A stretch of DNA of 64,000 nt from JAXGYX01 sp040772065 (GTDB lineage Bacteria; Bacillota; Clostridia; Saccharofermentanales; Fastidiosipilaceae): NCBI GenBank assembly GCA_040772065.1, contig JAXGYX010000001.1, forward strand, positions 868,001 through 932,000. The letters run 5' to 3'. The notes below the pieces were generated by a model. That model did not search any database and was not told the origin of the DNA. It saw nothing but the letters and a program-made list of their open reading frames with translations. A program made the translations under genes and the position numbers. Shown here piece by piece: positions 36,541 through 45,262 of this stretch; positions within the stretch are counted from its first letter, which is position 1; the number at the start of each line of letters is the position of its first letter.

Positions 36541-38250
36541 TTAGCATCCTTCAAATCCCGGCATGATCAGGTCATCCGGTCCCTTGCCCGCCGGAATCAT
36601 CGGGAAAACGTTTTCCATTGTCTTGACGCGGACGCGCAGCACCAGTGGCTTGCGATTTTCGATAAACCAGGTCAGCGCATCGTCCAGTTCTTCTTTTGTC
36701 TGAATATTCCGCGCCTTTATATCATACGCCTCGGCGATTTTGACGAAATCAGGATTCTGAGTCAGCATCGATTGACTGTAATGCTCATCAAAAAACAATT
36801 CTTGCCATTGGCGCACCATGCCCAGCGTGCTGTTGTCCATGATCAGCACACAGACCGGCAATTGTTCTTGCCGGAGCAGGCCCAACTCCTGTATCGTCAT
36901 CTGGAATCCACCATCGCCGACGATCGCGACGGTGGGCCTTGAAGGGTCCGCGTAACTTGCGCCCAGTGCTGCCGGCAGACCAAACCCCATCGTGCCCAGG
37001 CCACCCGAGGTTAAAAAGGATCGGGGGGACTCAATATCAAAGTATTGCGCGGCGAACATCTGATGCTGGCCGACGTCGGTCGCCACGATCGGATTCAACC
37101 CTTTGAAGCGATTGGAGGTATGGGCGATCACGTAGGAGGTTAACAGCGGTTGCTCGTAAACAACCTGCTTTTCAATCAGCTCGTTGAATTTCACGGTCGT
37201 CTCATCGAGCATCGACAGCCACTCTGACCAGTCCGGATCAAACTCGACGGTCTTCTCCAAGGCTTGACTTAGATGATGTAAAAACCGTCCGGCGTCATCC
37301 TGCACGACGATGTCGGGCATCAGGCGCTTGCCGATTTCCGATCCATCGATGTCGACATGGACGACGACACGTTGTTTCGCGTTGCATTCGGAAGGGTTCG
37401 CGATCACCCTGTCACTTAGCCGGCTGCCGACGATCAGCATCAGGTCGCAGCGTGCCAAAGCCCGGTTGGACTGCACGGTGCCGTGCATGCCGACGTGACC
37501 CAAATAGTTTGGATTGTCCGTCCGCAGCGCGCCTTTGCCCATCAAAGTCGTGACACAGGGTAGTTGAATCGCCCGGCTCAATCGCTCGAGCTCGTCCGGC
37601 GCGCTGGGCGAGATGACGCAGCCGCCACCTGCCATCAGCAACGGCCGTTGACTCGCGCGCAAGGCTTCGACGATCTTATCGACCTGGTCCTCGGCGCGCT
37701 TGTGCATCGGGCGGTGGCGGCGGGTCGGACGCATCACAGTCAGCTCATTGGGGATCTCCAGCGCCAGAATGTCTTTGGGAATATTGACCAGCACCGGTCC
37801 CGGTCTGCCCGAAGTCGTCATCTGCCAGGCCTCTTCCAATGAAGGCAGCAGATCTTCCTCATTCATCACTAAATAATTATATTTGGTGATCGGCTCGGTG
37901 ACTCCGGTGATGTCCGCCTCTTGGAAAGCGTCGGAGCCGGTGTCGCAGCGGGCGACCGCTCCGGTGATCGCGAGGACCGGCACGGAGTCCAATCGCGCGT
38001 CGGCCAAGCCGGTGGCAAGATTGGTGGCGCCGGGTCCGGAGGTCGCGAACACAACCCCCGGTTTGCCTGTGACCTTCGCGTACCCCTCGGCCGCGTGGAT
38101 GGCTCCTTGTTCGTGGCGGGTCAAAATATGATTGAATTTGGCGTTGTAAATCGCCTCATATAAAACCAGAACAGGGCCGCCCGGATAGCCAAAACCACAT
38201 TCAACATTTTTCGCCTGCAAAAAAGCGATTACCAATTCCGCACCATTCAT
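36541..38250 (-). CDS. ilvB: Acetolactate synthase, large (catalytic) subunit
   Basis: Thiamine-diphosphate enzyme that condenses pyruvate units, or pyruvate with 2-oxobutyrate, in the first common step of valine, leucine and isoleucine synthesis. The 569 residues include the GYPGGPVLVLYEA start, the catalytic Glu in RHEQGAIHAAEGYA, and the ThDP-binding GDGGFQMTIQELG followed by NSTLGMVRQWQ. The start at 38250 follows AAGGA. No small regulatory subunit (ilvN) is adjacent; a radical SAM gene follows instead. Confidence 0.95.
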   Translation of the reverse strand: MNGAELVIAFLQAKNVECGFGYPGGPVLVLYEAIYNAKFNHILTRHEQGAIHAAEGYAKVTGKPGVVFATSGPGATNLATGLADARLDSVPVLAITGAVARCDTGSDAFQEADITGVTEPITKYNYLVMNEEDLLPSLEEAWQMTTSGRPGPVLVNIPKDILALEIPNELTVMRPTRRHRPMHKRAEDQVDKIVEALRASQRPLLMAGGGCVISPSAPDELERLSRAIQLPCVTTLMGKGALRTDNPNYLGHVGMHGTVQSNRALARCDLMLIVGSRLSDRVIANPSECNAKQRVVVHVDIDGSEIGKRLMPDIVVQDDAGRFLHHLSQALEKTVEFDPDWSEWLSMLDETTVKFNELIEKQVVYEQPLLTSYVIAHTSNRFKGLNPIVATDVGQHQMFAAQYFDIESPRSFLTSGGLGTMGFGLPAALGASYADPSRPTVAIVGDGGFQMTIQELGLLRQEQLPVCVLIMDNSTLGMVRQWQELFFDEHYSQSMLTQNPDFVKIAEAYDIKARNIQTKEELDDALTWFIENRKPLVLRVRVKTMENVFPMIPAGKGPDDLIMPGFEGC

Positions 38251-38326
38251 ATTTCTATTTCCTTTTATCAATTAATAAATGATCATCACGGCTGACTGAC
38301 TCACCTGGGCTCTAGCGCTTGTGAGG

Positions 38327-39994
38327 TCAGATCTTCATACCCGCCCCTTCGGAAGCCTTGCCGGCTTGTTTGGCATACCGGGCCAGCACGCCGGTCAGCT
38401 TGCGATCGGGACACACCGCCTGCTTTCGCTTCGCCAGCTCCGCTGCGGACACATCCAGCGAAATGGTTCGCTTGGGGATGTTGATCGAAATCAAATCGCC
38501 CTCTTGAACTTTGCCGATCAGACCGCCGTCCACCGCCTCCGGTGTGATATGGCCGATTGACGCGCCTCGGCTCGCTCCGGAGAAACGTCCGTCGGTCAAC
38601 AAGGCCACAGAGTTATCCAGTCCCATGCCGGCCAGTGCGCTGGTCGGACTCAACATTTCACGCATGCCCGGACCGCCTTTTGGCCCTTCAAAACGGATGA
38701 CCACCACATCTCCCGGTTTGATCCGATGCGCGAAGATCGCCTCGATCGCATCTTCCTCGCTGTCAAACACTCTTGCCGGCCCCTCGTGCACCAACATTTC
38801 GGGCAGCACGGCGCCTTTTTTCACCACACAGCCTTCGGGCGCTATGTTGCCGGACAAAACCGCCAAGCCTCCGTCCTGAGAAACAGGGTCGGTGATCGAA
38901 CGGATCACTTTGCCGTTGGAGCCTTTATTTCCTTTTAGTCTCTCTTCCATGGTGCCGTCGACTGTCCGCACATTTTTGTTGATCAAGTCCTGTTTGGCCA
39001 GTTCGGCCATGACGGCGGAGATTCCACCGTTGGCGTTCAGGTCGGTGATGAAATCCGTGCCGGCCGGATCCAGCTTGCAAAGCTGTGGCGTGGTCGCGGA
39101 GTATTCCTCGATCTCGCTCATGGTCAACGGGCAGTCCGCCTCATGGGAGATCGCCAGCATGTGCAACACTGAATTGGTCGAGCCGCCCAACGCCATGTCC
39201 ACGCGCAACGCGTTCTCAAGGTTTTCTTTGGTCATGATCGCGCGCGCCGTTTTTTGCTCGGCCACCAAATCCAGGACTTTCATGCCGGCCTCTTTCGCGA
39301 GCCGCCTGCGATCGGCCAGCACCGCGGCGATCGTGCCGTTGCCCGGCAACCCCATGCCCATCGCCTCGGTCAGGCAATTCATGGTGTTCGCGGTGTACAT
39401 GCCCGAACAGCTGCCACAGGTCGGACAGGCGCTTTGTTCAATCGTACATAGGTCATCGGCTGTGATTTTACCGGTGGATTCGGCGCCCAGCGCCTCGAAC
39501 ACAGACATCAGCCCCATGCGGCCAAATTGCTGAGCGTCACCGGGCAGCATCGGACCGCCACTGACAAAAATCGAGGGCAAATCCAGACGTGCGGCGGCCA
39601 TCAGCATACCGGGCACAACTTTGTCGCAGTTGGGAATGAACACAACTCCGTCGAACATGTGCGCCTGCAGCACAATCTCGCACGAATCGGCGATGTAGTC
39701 GCGGCTGACCAGCGAATAGTGCATTCCGTCATGATTCATCGCAAGGCCGTCACAAACCGCGATCGCGGGAACCTCGAAGGGAACGCCGCCAGCGAGACGG
39801 ATGCCGTCCTTGACTTGAGCGGCGATTTCATTCAGATGGATATGGCCGGGCACAATTTCATTAAAGGAGTTGATCACGGCGATAAACGGGCGGTCCATCT
39901 CCGCCTCCGTCAGGCCGAGGGCGTACAGCAAAGAGCGGTGGGGCGCTCTGTTTTTGCCGCTTTTAATGTTGTCACTTCTCATCGGTTTGTTCAT
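38327..39994 (-). CDS. ilvD: Dihydroxy-acid dehydratase
   Basis: Iron-sulfur enzyme that removes water from dihydroxy acids in the third step of valine and isoleucine synthesis. The 555-residue protein has the cluster cysteines in NCDKVVPGMLMAAARLD and CPTCGSCSGMYTANTMNCL, plus the PGGPGMREM-like GGPGMREML and DGRFSGASRG segments. ATG at 39994 follows GGAGG. It lies between leuB and ilvB, with a hairpin-rich gap on the leuB side. Confidence 0.97.
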   Translation of the reverse strand: MNKPMRSDNIKSGKNRAPHRSLLYALGLTEAEMDRPFIAVINSFNEIVPGHIHLNEIAAQVKDGIRLAGGVPFEVPAIAVCDGLAMNHDGMHYSLVSRDYIADSCEIVLQAHMFDGVVFIPNCDKVVPGMLMAAARLDLPSIFVSGGPMLPGDAQQFGRMGLMSVFEALGAESTGKITADDLCTIEQSACPTCGSCSGMYTANTMNCLTEAMGMGLPGNGTIAAVLADRRRLAKEAGMKVLDLVAEQKTARAIMTKENLENALRVDMALGGSTNSVLHMLAISHEADCPLTMSEIEEYSATTPQLCKLDPAGTDFITDLNANGGISAVMAELAKQDLINKNVRTVDGTMEERLKGNKGSNGKVIRSITDPVSQDGGLAVLSGNIAPEGCVVKKGAVLPEMLVHEGPARVFDSEEDAIEAIFAHRIKPGDVVVIRFEGPKGGPGMREMLSPTSALAGMGLDNSVALLTDGRFSGASRGASIGHITPEAVDGGLIGKVQEGDLISINIPKRTISLDVSAAELAKRKQAVCPDRKLTGVLARYAKQAGKASEGAGMKI

Positions 39995-40080
39995 AAATAC
40001 CTCCGCGGATCCAGTCAGTCACCGGCTGATGGGTGTTGGGCACATTCGCGTGTCCTGATAATGTGTGGTTGTCCTATTGA

Positions 40081-40140
40081 AATGCCAAACGGCATTAAGT
40101 ATTAATTCCAAGCTTGTGACCGTCGTGGTCGGCCAAGCTT
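40081..40140 (-). other. Two hairpins between leuB and ilvD
   Basis: AATGCC-AAAC-GGCATT (40081-40096) and a longer stem AAGCTTG / CAAGCTT with inner GACC / GGTC (40110-40140). No T-tract follows, so they are more likely mRNA stability or processing elements than terminators. Confidence 0.4.
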
Positions 40141-40151
40141 CAGGGAGAGGT

Positions 40152-41249
40152 TCAGGTCAGCTGCTCCAGGACCTTTTCGGTCATCGCCGCGCATCCCAAC
40201 ACCCGCTCCTCATCGATCTCTGCGCCCGGTAAAACAAGGTCCGCGCAGCGCCAACCCGCTTCGAGCACACGGGCAACCGCGGCTTCGATCGCGGCGGCGG
40301 CCGCTTCCTCGCTCAACGAATGGCGCAACAGCATCGCGGCCGATAAAATTGTCGCCAACGGGTTGGCCTTGTCACTTCCGGCAAGGTCGGGCGCCGAACC
40401 ATGAATCGGCTCGTACATCCCCGGTCTGCCCGGCACGCTCAGCGAGGCGGACGGCAACATGCCGATCGAACCTGTGATCATCGCCGCCTCGTCGGACAAA
40501 ATATCGCCAAACAGATTGGTTGTCACAATCACATCAAACGAGCTCGGTCGTCTGACCAGCTGCATGGCCGCGTTATCCACATATAGATGGTCCAACTCGA
40601 CATCCGGGTAGTCACGGGCGACACGCTTGACGGTCTCCCTCCACAGCCTTGAGCTTTCGAGCACATTGGCCTTGTCCACAGAGGTCACCTTCCCCCGCCT
40701 GCCCCGAGCGGCCTCGAAGGCGACACGCGCGATGCGGGTCACTTCGGACACGCTGTAACGCTCGGTGTCAAACGCGGACTCGTCGTCGGTGCCCGCGGCC
40801 GATCTGCCCCGCTCACCAAAGTAAATCCCTCCTGTCAACTCGCGCGCGAACAGGATGTCGATACCTTCACTGACGATATCCGGATGCAAGGGGCTGGCGG
40901 CGGCCAGCGGCGGATGAAGCACGGCCGGACGCAGATTGGCGAACAATTCCAGTTCGGAGCGCAACTTCAGCAAAGCCAGCTCCGGTCGGCCGGCTCCCTC
41001 GATGTGGTCCCATTTGGGCCCGCCAACGGCGCCCAATAAAACCGCATCGGAATTCTTGCAGGCGAGCAATGTCTGATCGGGCAACGGTGTGCCATGTTGG
41101 TCGTAGGCCGTGCCGCCGACCGCGTACTGATTCGGACTCAATGAAAAACCGTGCGTTTCGGACACCCGGTCAAGAACGGCGAGGGCGCTCTCGATGATTT
41201 CCGGACCGATCCCGTCGCCGGGCAATACCGCTATTTTATAATGCTTCAC
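40152..41249 (-). CDS. leuB: 3-isopropylmalate dehydrogenase
   Basis: NAD-dependent oxidative decarboxylation of 3-isopropylmalate in leucine synthesis. The 365-residue protein has the IAVLPGDGIGPEI start, the substrate-binding arginine region (ELELFANLRPAVLHP), YFGERG, the catalytic DKANVL lysine and the NLFGDILSDEAAMITGSIG cofactor region. GTG at 41249 is chosen because AGGTGG lies just upstream; a GTG three codons earlier is possible. It overlaps the end of leuD by 14 bases. Confidence 0.96.
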   Translation of the reverse strand: MKHYKIAVLPGDGIGPEIIESALAVLDRVSETHGFSLSPNQYAVGGTAYDQHGTPLPDQTLLACKNSDAVLLGAVGGPKWDHIEGAGRPELALLKLRSELELFANLRPAVLHPPLAAASPLHPDIVSEGIDILFARELTGGIYFGERGRSAAGTDDESAFDTERYSVSEVTRIARVAFEAARGRRGKVTSVDKANVLESSRLWRETVKRVARDYPDVELDHLYVDNAAMQLVRRPSSFDVIVTTNLFGDILSDEAAMITGSIGMLPSASLSVPGRPGMYEPIHGSAPDLAGSDKANPLATILSAAMLLRHSLSEEAAAAAIEAAVARVLEAGWRCADLVLPGAEIDEERVLGCAAMTEKVLEQLT

Positions 41250-41745
41250 TTTGTCCACCTGATTTCTTAATTGTATAGCCGAGCAAACCGTCCGCCGCGA
41301 TGATGTTTTGAATGAACTCCGGGAAGGGCTCGGCTTGAAATGTCTCCCCAGTGGTCAGATCGTGTATCACACCCTTTTTAAAATCAACCTCGACGACATC
41401 GCCGTCATTGATCTTTTCAGCCGCCGCAGCGCTTTCCATGATCGGCAAGCCCATGTTGATGGCGTTGCGATAGAAAATACGGGCGAACGAAGGGGCGATG
41501 ACGCAGCTGACACCGCTTGCCTTGATGGCGATCGGCGCGTGTTCGCGCGACGACCCACAGCCGAAATTCTCGCCCGCGACAATCACATCGCCCGGTTCGA
41601 CCCGCTCGACAAAGGTGGTGTCGAGGTCTTCCATGCAATGTGCGGCCAGCGCGACGGGGTCGGCGGTTGTCAGGTGGCGGGCCGGGATGATCACATCGGT
41701 GTCCACATTCTTACCATATTTAAAAACTTTTCCTTTGGCGTCCAT
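41236..41745 (-). CDS. leuD: 3-isopropylmalate dehydratase, small subunit
   Basis: Swivel domain subunit that, with LeuC, isomerises 2-isopropylmalate to 3-isopropylmalate. The 169-residue protein has the short form typical of the LeuC2/LeuD2 type: YGKNVDTDVIIPARHL, GENFGCGSSREHAPIAIK and SFARIFYRNAINMGLP are all clear. ATG at 41745 follows AAAGGA. It lies between leuC and leuB. Confidence 0.97.
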   Translation of the reverse strand: MDAKGKVFKYGKNVDTDVIIPARHLTTADPVALAAHCMEDLDTTFVERVEPGDVIVAGENFGCGSSREHAPIAIKASGVSCVIAPSFARIFYRNAINMGLPIMESAAAAEKINDGDVVEVDFKKGVIHDLTTGETFQAEPFPEFIQNIIAADGLLGYTIKKSGGQSEAL

Positions 41746-41834
41746 AGATAGTCCTTTCTTTGGCTTGCTTTCTTGGGCTTGCTGACAATCCTCTTCAAGG
41801 TTTAAGAGAATTGTGACAGGCCACGATTAAACAC

Positions 41835-43121
41835 TCAATCATCCAGTTCATCCGGACCGGCGACGCGTCCCGCGATCGCCGAACAGGCGGCGACCGCCAC
41901 GCCCGCCAAATAGACTTCGGATTCCGGGTGTCCCATGCGTCCGACGAAATTTCGGTTGGTCGTGGACACGCATTTTTCGCCTGCGGCCAGGACGCCCATG
42001 TGTCCGCCCAGACACGGTCCACAGGTCGGCGGACTGACCACGGCCTCAGCCTCGACGAAAATTTCAAACAGTCCCTCACGTAGGCACTGATTCCAGACTC
42101 GCTGGGAGCCCGGGATGATGATGCAGCGAACCGATTCCGCCACCTTGCGATCCTTCAGATAGTGAGCGGCGATTCTCATGTCGTCAATGCGACCATTTGT
42201 GCAGGAGCCGATTACGACCTGATCGATCTCAATCGGGTCGAAGCCGCCGATCACATGGCCGTTCTCGGGCAGATGTGGGAAGGCGACCATCAGCTCCAGC
42301 TCATCCAGATTGATCTCATAAGTGGCCGTGTATTCCGCGTCCTCATCCGCCTCATACACCACATAGTCTCCCGCAGCATATCGCTCCGGGGCGACTCTTT
42401 GAATGAACTCCAAGGTGCGCTCGTCGACCGGGAAAATCCCATTCTTGCCACCTGCCTCGATCGCCATGTTGCAGACCGTGAAGCGATCGGCCATCGACAA
42501 AGAGGCGACCCCCGGGCCGGTGAACTCCATTGACTGATACAAAGCGCCTGAGACGCCGATTTCTTTAATAATATGAAGTATTAGATCTTTGCCACTCAAC
42601 GGTGCCTTCAGCTCGCCTGTCAGATGAAAGCGCAGCGCCGACGGCACGCGGAACCAGGTTTGGCCGGTCGCCATCGCGCAGCCCAGATCGGTGCTGCCTA
42701 CTCCGGTCGCAAACGCTCCAAGGGCGCCGTCGGTGCAAGTGTGAGAGTCTGCTCCGATCAGTGTGTAACCCGGCATGACCAATCCGTTTTCCGGCAAGAT
42801 GACATGTTCGATCCCCATATTCTCCTTGCCCTGTTCAAAATAATTGGTAATCTCATACTCTGCGGCGAACTCGCGGATCAGTTTGGCGTGCTCGGCGGAT
42901 TTGATATCCTTGTTCGGAGTGAAATGGCTTGGCACGATGCATACCCTGTCCTTGTCAAAGACCTGCTTGGCTCCGGTCTTCTTGAACACCGCGACGGCGG
43001 GAGGCACAGTGACATCATTGCCCATTACCAGATCCAATTTCGCCTCGATCAGCTGACCCGCGTGGACGGCGTCCAGCCCCGCGTGGGCGGCCAGAATCTT
43101 TTGAGTCATTGTCATTCCCAT
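41835..43121 (-). CDS. leuC: 3-isopropylmalate dehydratase, large subunit
   Basis: Aconitase-family subunit holding the 4Fe-4S cluster for leucine synthesis. The 428-residue length is that of the LeuC2 (homoaconitase-like) type rather than the 460-plus E. coli type. Visible motifs are GADSHTCTDGALGAFATGVG, the cluster cysteines in VIGSCTNGRIDDMR and PTCGPCLGGHMG, and NRNFVGRMGHP. ATG at 43121 follows GGGAG. It is the first gene of leuC-leuD-leuB-ilvD-ilvB and diverges from the ABC-F gene. Confidence 0.96.
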   Translation of the reverse strand: MGMTMTQKILAAHAGLDAVHAGQLIEAKLDLVMGNDVTVPPAVAVFKKTGAKQVFDKDRVCIVPSHFTPNKDIKSAEHAKLIREFAAEYEITNYFEQGKENMGIEHVILPENGLVMPGYTLIGADSHTCTDGALGAFATGVGSTDLGCAMATGQTWFRVPSALRFHLTGELKAPLSGKDLILHIIKEIGVSGALYQSMEFTGPGVASLSMADRFTVCNMAIEAGGKNGIFPVDERTLEFIQRVAPERYAAGDYVVYEADEDAEYTATYEINLDELELMVAFPHLPENGHVIGGFDPIEIDQVVIGSCTNGRIDDMRIAAHYLKDRKVAESVRCIIIPGSQRVWNQCLREGLFEIFVEAEAVVSPPTCGPCLGGHMGVLAAGEKCVSTTNRNFVGRMGHPESEVYLAGVAVAACSAIAGRVAGPDELDD

Positions 43122-43146
43122 AATATATATCTCCCATCATTAATTT

Positions 43147-43174
43147 TATTTATTAGAGTACTCGTATTTGTCAA
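43147..43174 (-). promoter_or_regulatory. Possible promoter of the leu-ilv operon
   Basis: Minus-strand perfect TTGACA with a weak -10 (TAAATA) at 16 bases. The gap to the divergent ABC-F gene is only about 110 bases, too short for a T-box leader. Confidence 0.45.
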
Positions 43175-43232
43175 GCGGGACAATGCCGACATGAGACAAA
43201 TATGAAACCTGAATATGATAAAATATTCAACC

Positions 43233-45149
43233 ATGAGTATACTGAGCGTCGAAAATATTAGCAAATCTTACTTTGGCAAAAATCTTCTGCAAACCACCTC
43301 TTTGTCGGTCACCAAAGGTGACCGTGTCGCCCTGATCGGTGAAAACGGGACCGGCAAGACGACCTTGTTACGCATGATCGCGGGAGAGGAAGATCCGGAC
43401 GGCGGACGCGTCGTGGTCTCGTCGGGAGCGTTGATCGGTTATCTGACACAACACACCGAGGAGATGGGCGACCTGCGCGAATCATCTTTGGAGTGCGGCA
43501 GGCTGAGCGCGTTGGAAGATCAAATTCGTCAATTGGAAAATGAAATGGCCTGTTTCAGCGACAGCGCGGCCGAGGGCTACAAAACGGTGATGCAACAATA
43601 TAATCGCGCAACGGCTGAATTTGAGGCCGCCGACGGCTACACTTATCGGGCGCGCATGGCGGCCGCGCTGGCCGGTCTGGGTTTGACCGGAGACAGCCTG
43701 CACCGCCCGCTGGCCGGTTTGTCGGGTGGTGAGCGCATGCGTACGGCGATGGCGAGGCTGCTGATCAACGAGCCGGACATTCTGTTGCTGGACGAGCCGA
43801 CCAACCACTTGGATATCGATGCGATCGAATGGCTCGAAGATTATATCCGGCGATACAGTGGGACTGTGTTGTTCATCTCTCATGATCGTTCATTTATCAA
43901 CAACACAGCCACCACAGTTTGTGAATTGCGTGGTGCCAAGCTACATACCTATCCCGGTGACTACACAGCTTATTTGGCGCAAAAAGAAATCGAACAAGAC
44001 TTCGCGCGGCAACAGGTCAAACGGTTGGACGAGGAGATTGAACGACAAAAACAGGTCGTCCAAACCCTACTTTCTCACCGCGATATGAGCGGTTACCACG
44101 ACCGTGAGAAAGTTGTCGAGAAACTCTCTGACAAACTCGCGGCCGCGCGCGGGCAAATCGCTGCCTCGGCCAAACGGATGAATTTTCATTTCATACCTGA
44201 GACAAAAACCGGCGACCCTCAGCGGGTGATTTTGCAAGCCGTGTCATTGACCAAACAATTTGATGAACGCAGCCTCTTTGTCGATGTCAATCTGGAGTTG
44301 ACCGCGTCCCAAAAATTATTCATCGCCGGACCAAACGGCTGTGGCAAATCCACATTGATCAAAGTGTTGACCGGCGCGGATGATCGTTTCACCGGGACGG
44401 TGACGATTTCCGATGCCGTGACCTTCGCCGAGATGGGACAGTTTGTTGAGTTTGACGACGAGAACCGCACGCTGCTGGAAGAGTTGCTCGCCCACTCGGA
44501 ATTATCCGAGACGGCCGCCAGGAACCTACTCGCCCGATTCGGTTTTCGCGATGTTGAAGTCTTTAAGGAAATCAATGTGCTGTCCGGCGGCGAGCGGTCA
44601 AGACTTTATCTTTGCCGCCTGCTGGAAGAACGGCCGGATTTGTTGTTTCTCGACGAGCCGACAAATCATCTGGATATCAATTCGAGGGAGATACTCGAAC
44701 AGGCGTTGGCCGACTACCCCGGTGCCATCCTTGGAATCTCGCACGATCGTTATTTTGTCGATCGCTGTGCCGACACGGTCGCGGGTTTTATCGGACACGA
44801 TGTCTGTCTGTTTGATTCCTTTGAGCACTATAGAACAAAGGAGCGACTCCATCGCCGGGACCAACGCGAACTCAAGGCGCGCGAGCGAGCTGAGGCTGTC
44901 GCCAAAGAGCGGACGGACAAAAATCAGCAATCCGCCAATCGCGCCGAGCAGCGGCGCAACGTCGCACGATTAAAAGAAGAAAGAAGCAAGCTGGAGCGGC
45001 GCATCGCCGCGCTGGAAGATGAAAAACAACAAATAGAAAGTGACCTGGGCGTAGATACCGAACCGCGGACATATGTGCGATTGGCGCAGATCGAATCCGA
45101 GACTGAAACCGCCTATGAAAGACTGTTTGAGCTGGAAGAACAGCTATGA
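43233..45149 (+). CDS. ABC-F family ATPase
   Basis: Soluble protein with two ABC ATPase domains and no membrane part; ABC-F proteins act on the ribosome, as translation factors or antibiotic-protection proteins. Domain 1 has GENGTGKTTLLRM (36-48), LSGGERMRTAMARLL and LLLDEPTNHLD; domain 2 has GPNGCGKSTLIKVL, LSGGERSRLYLCRLL and LFLDEPTNHLD. A basic linker lies between, and a C-terminal coiled coil (ERRNVARLKEERSKLERRI) closes the 638 residues. ATG at 43233 starts the family core; there is almost no Shine-Dalgarno site and a TATGAT lies only 13 bases before it, so the message may be nearly leaderless. The subfamily cannot be fixed. Confidence 0.92.
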   Translation: MSILSVENISKSYFGKNLLQTTSLSVTKGDRVALIGENGTGKTTLLRMIAGEEDPDGGRVVVSSGALIGYLTQHTEEMGDLRESSLECGRLSALEDQIRQLENEMACFSDSAAEGYKTVMQQYNRATAEFEAADGYTYRARMAAALAGLGLTGDSLHRPLAGLSGGERMRTAMARLLINEPDILLLDEPTNHLDIDAIEWLEDYIRRYSGTVLFISHDRSFINNTATTVCELRGAKLHTYPGDYTAYLAQKEIEQDFARQQVKRLDEEIERQKQVVQTLLSHRDMSGYHDREKVVEKLSDKLAAARGQIAASAKRMNFHFIPETKTGDPQRVILQAVSLTKQFDERSLFVDVNLELTASQKLFIAGPNGCGKSTLIKVLTGADDRFTGTVTISDAVTFAEMGQFVEFDDENRTLLEELLAHSELSETAARNLLARFGFRDVEVFKEINVLSGGERSRLYLCRLLEERPDLLFLDEPTNHLDINSREILEQALADYPGAILGISHDRYFVDRCADTVAGFIGHDVCLFDSFEHYRTKERLHRRDQRELKARERAEAVAKERTDKNQQSANRAEQRRNVARLKEERSKLERRIAALEDEKQQIESDLGVDTEPRTYVRLAQIESETETAYERLFELEEQL

Positions 45150-45262
45150 AGGCGAGCGCCGGCCGTGTCCTCCCTCACCGCCACACTTTTCATGCCTCCA
45201 CACTTGTCTTATCCGGTTTTTATTTTTCATAACAATCAAGCGCACGACCATGATCCGGTGAC

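Noticed and set aside
43122..43232. T-box leader for the leu-ilv operon
   Set aside because: The divergent gap of about 110 bases is too short and has no T-box motif.
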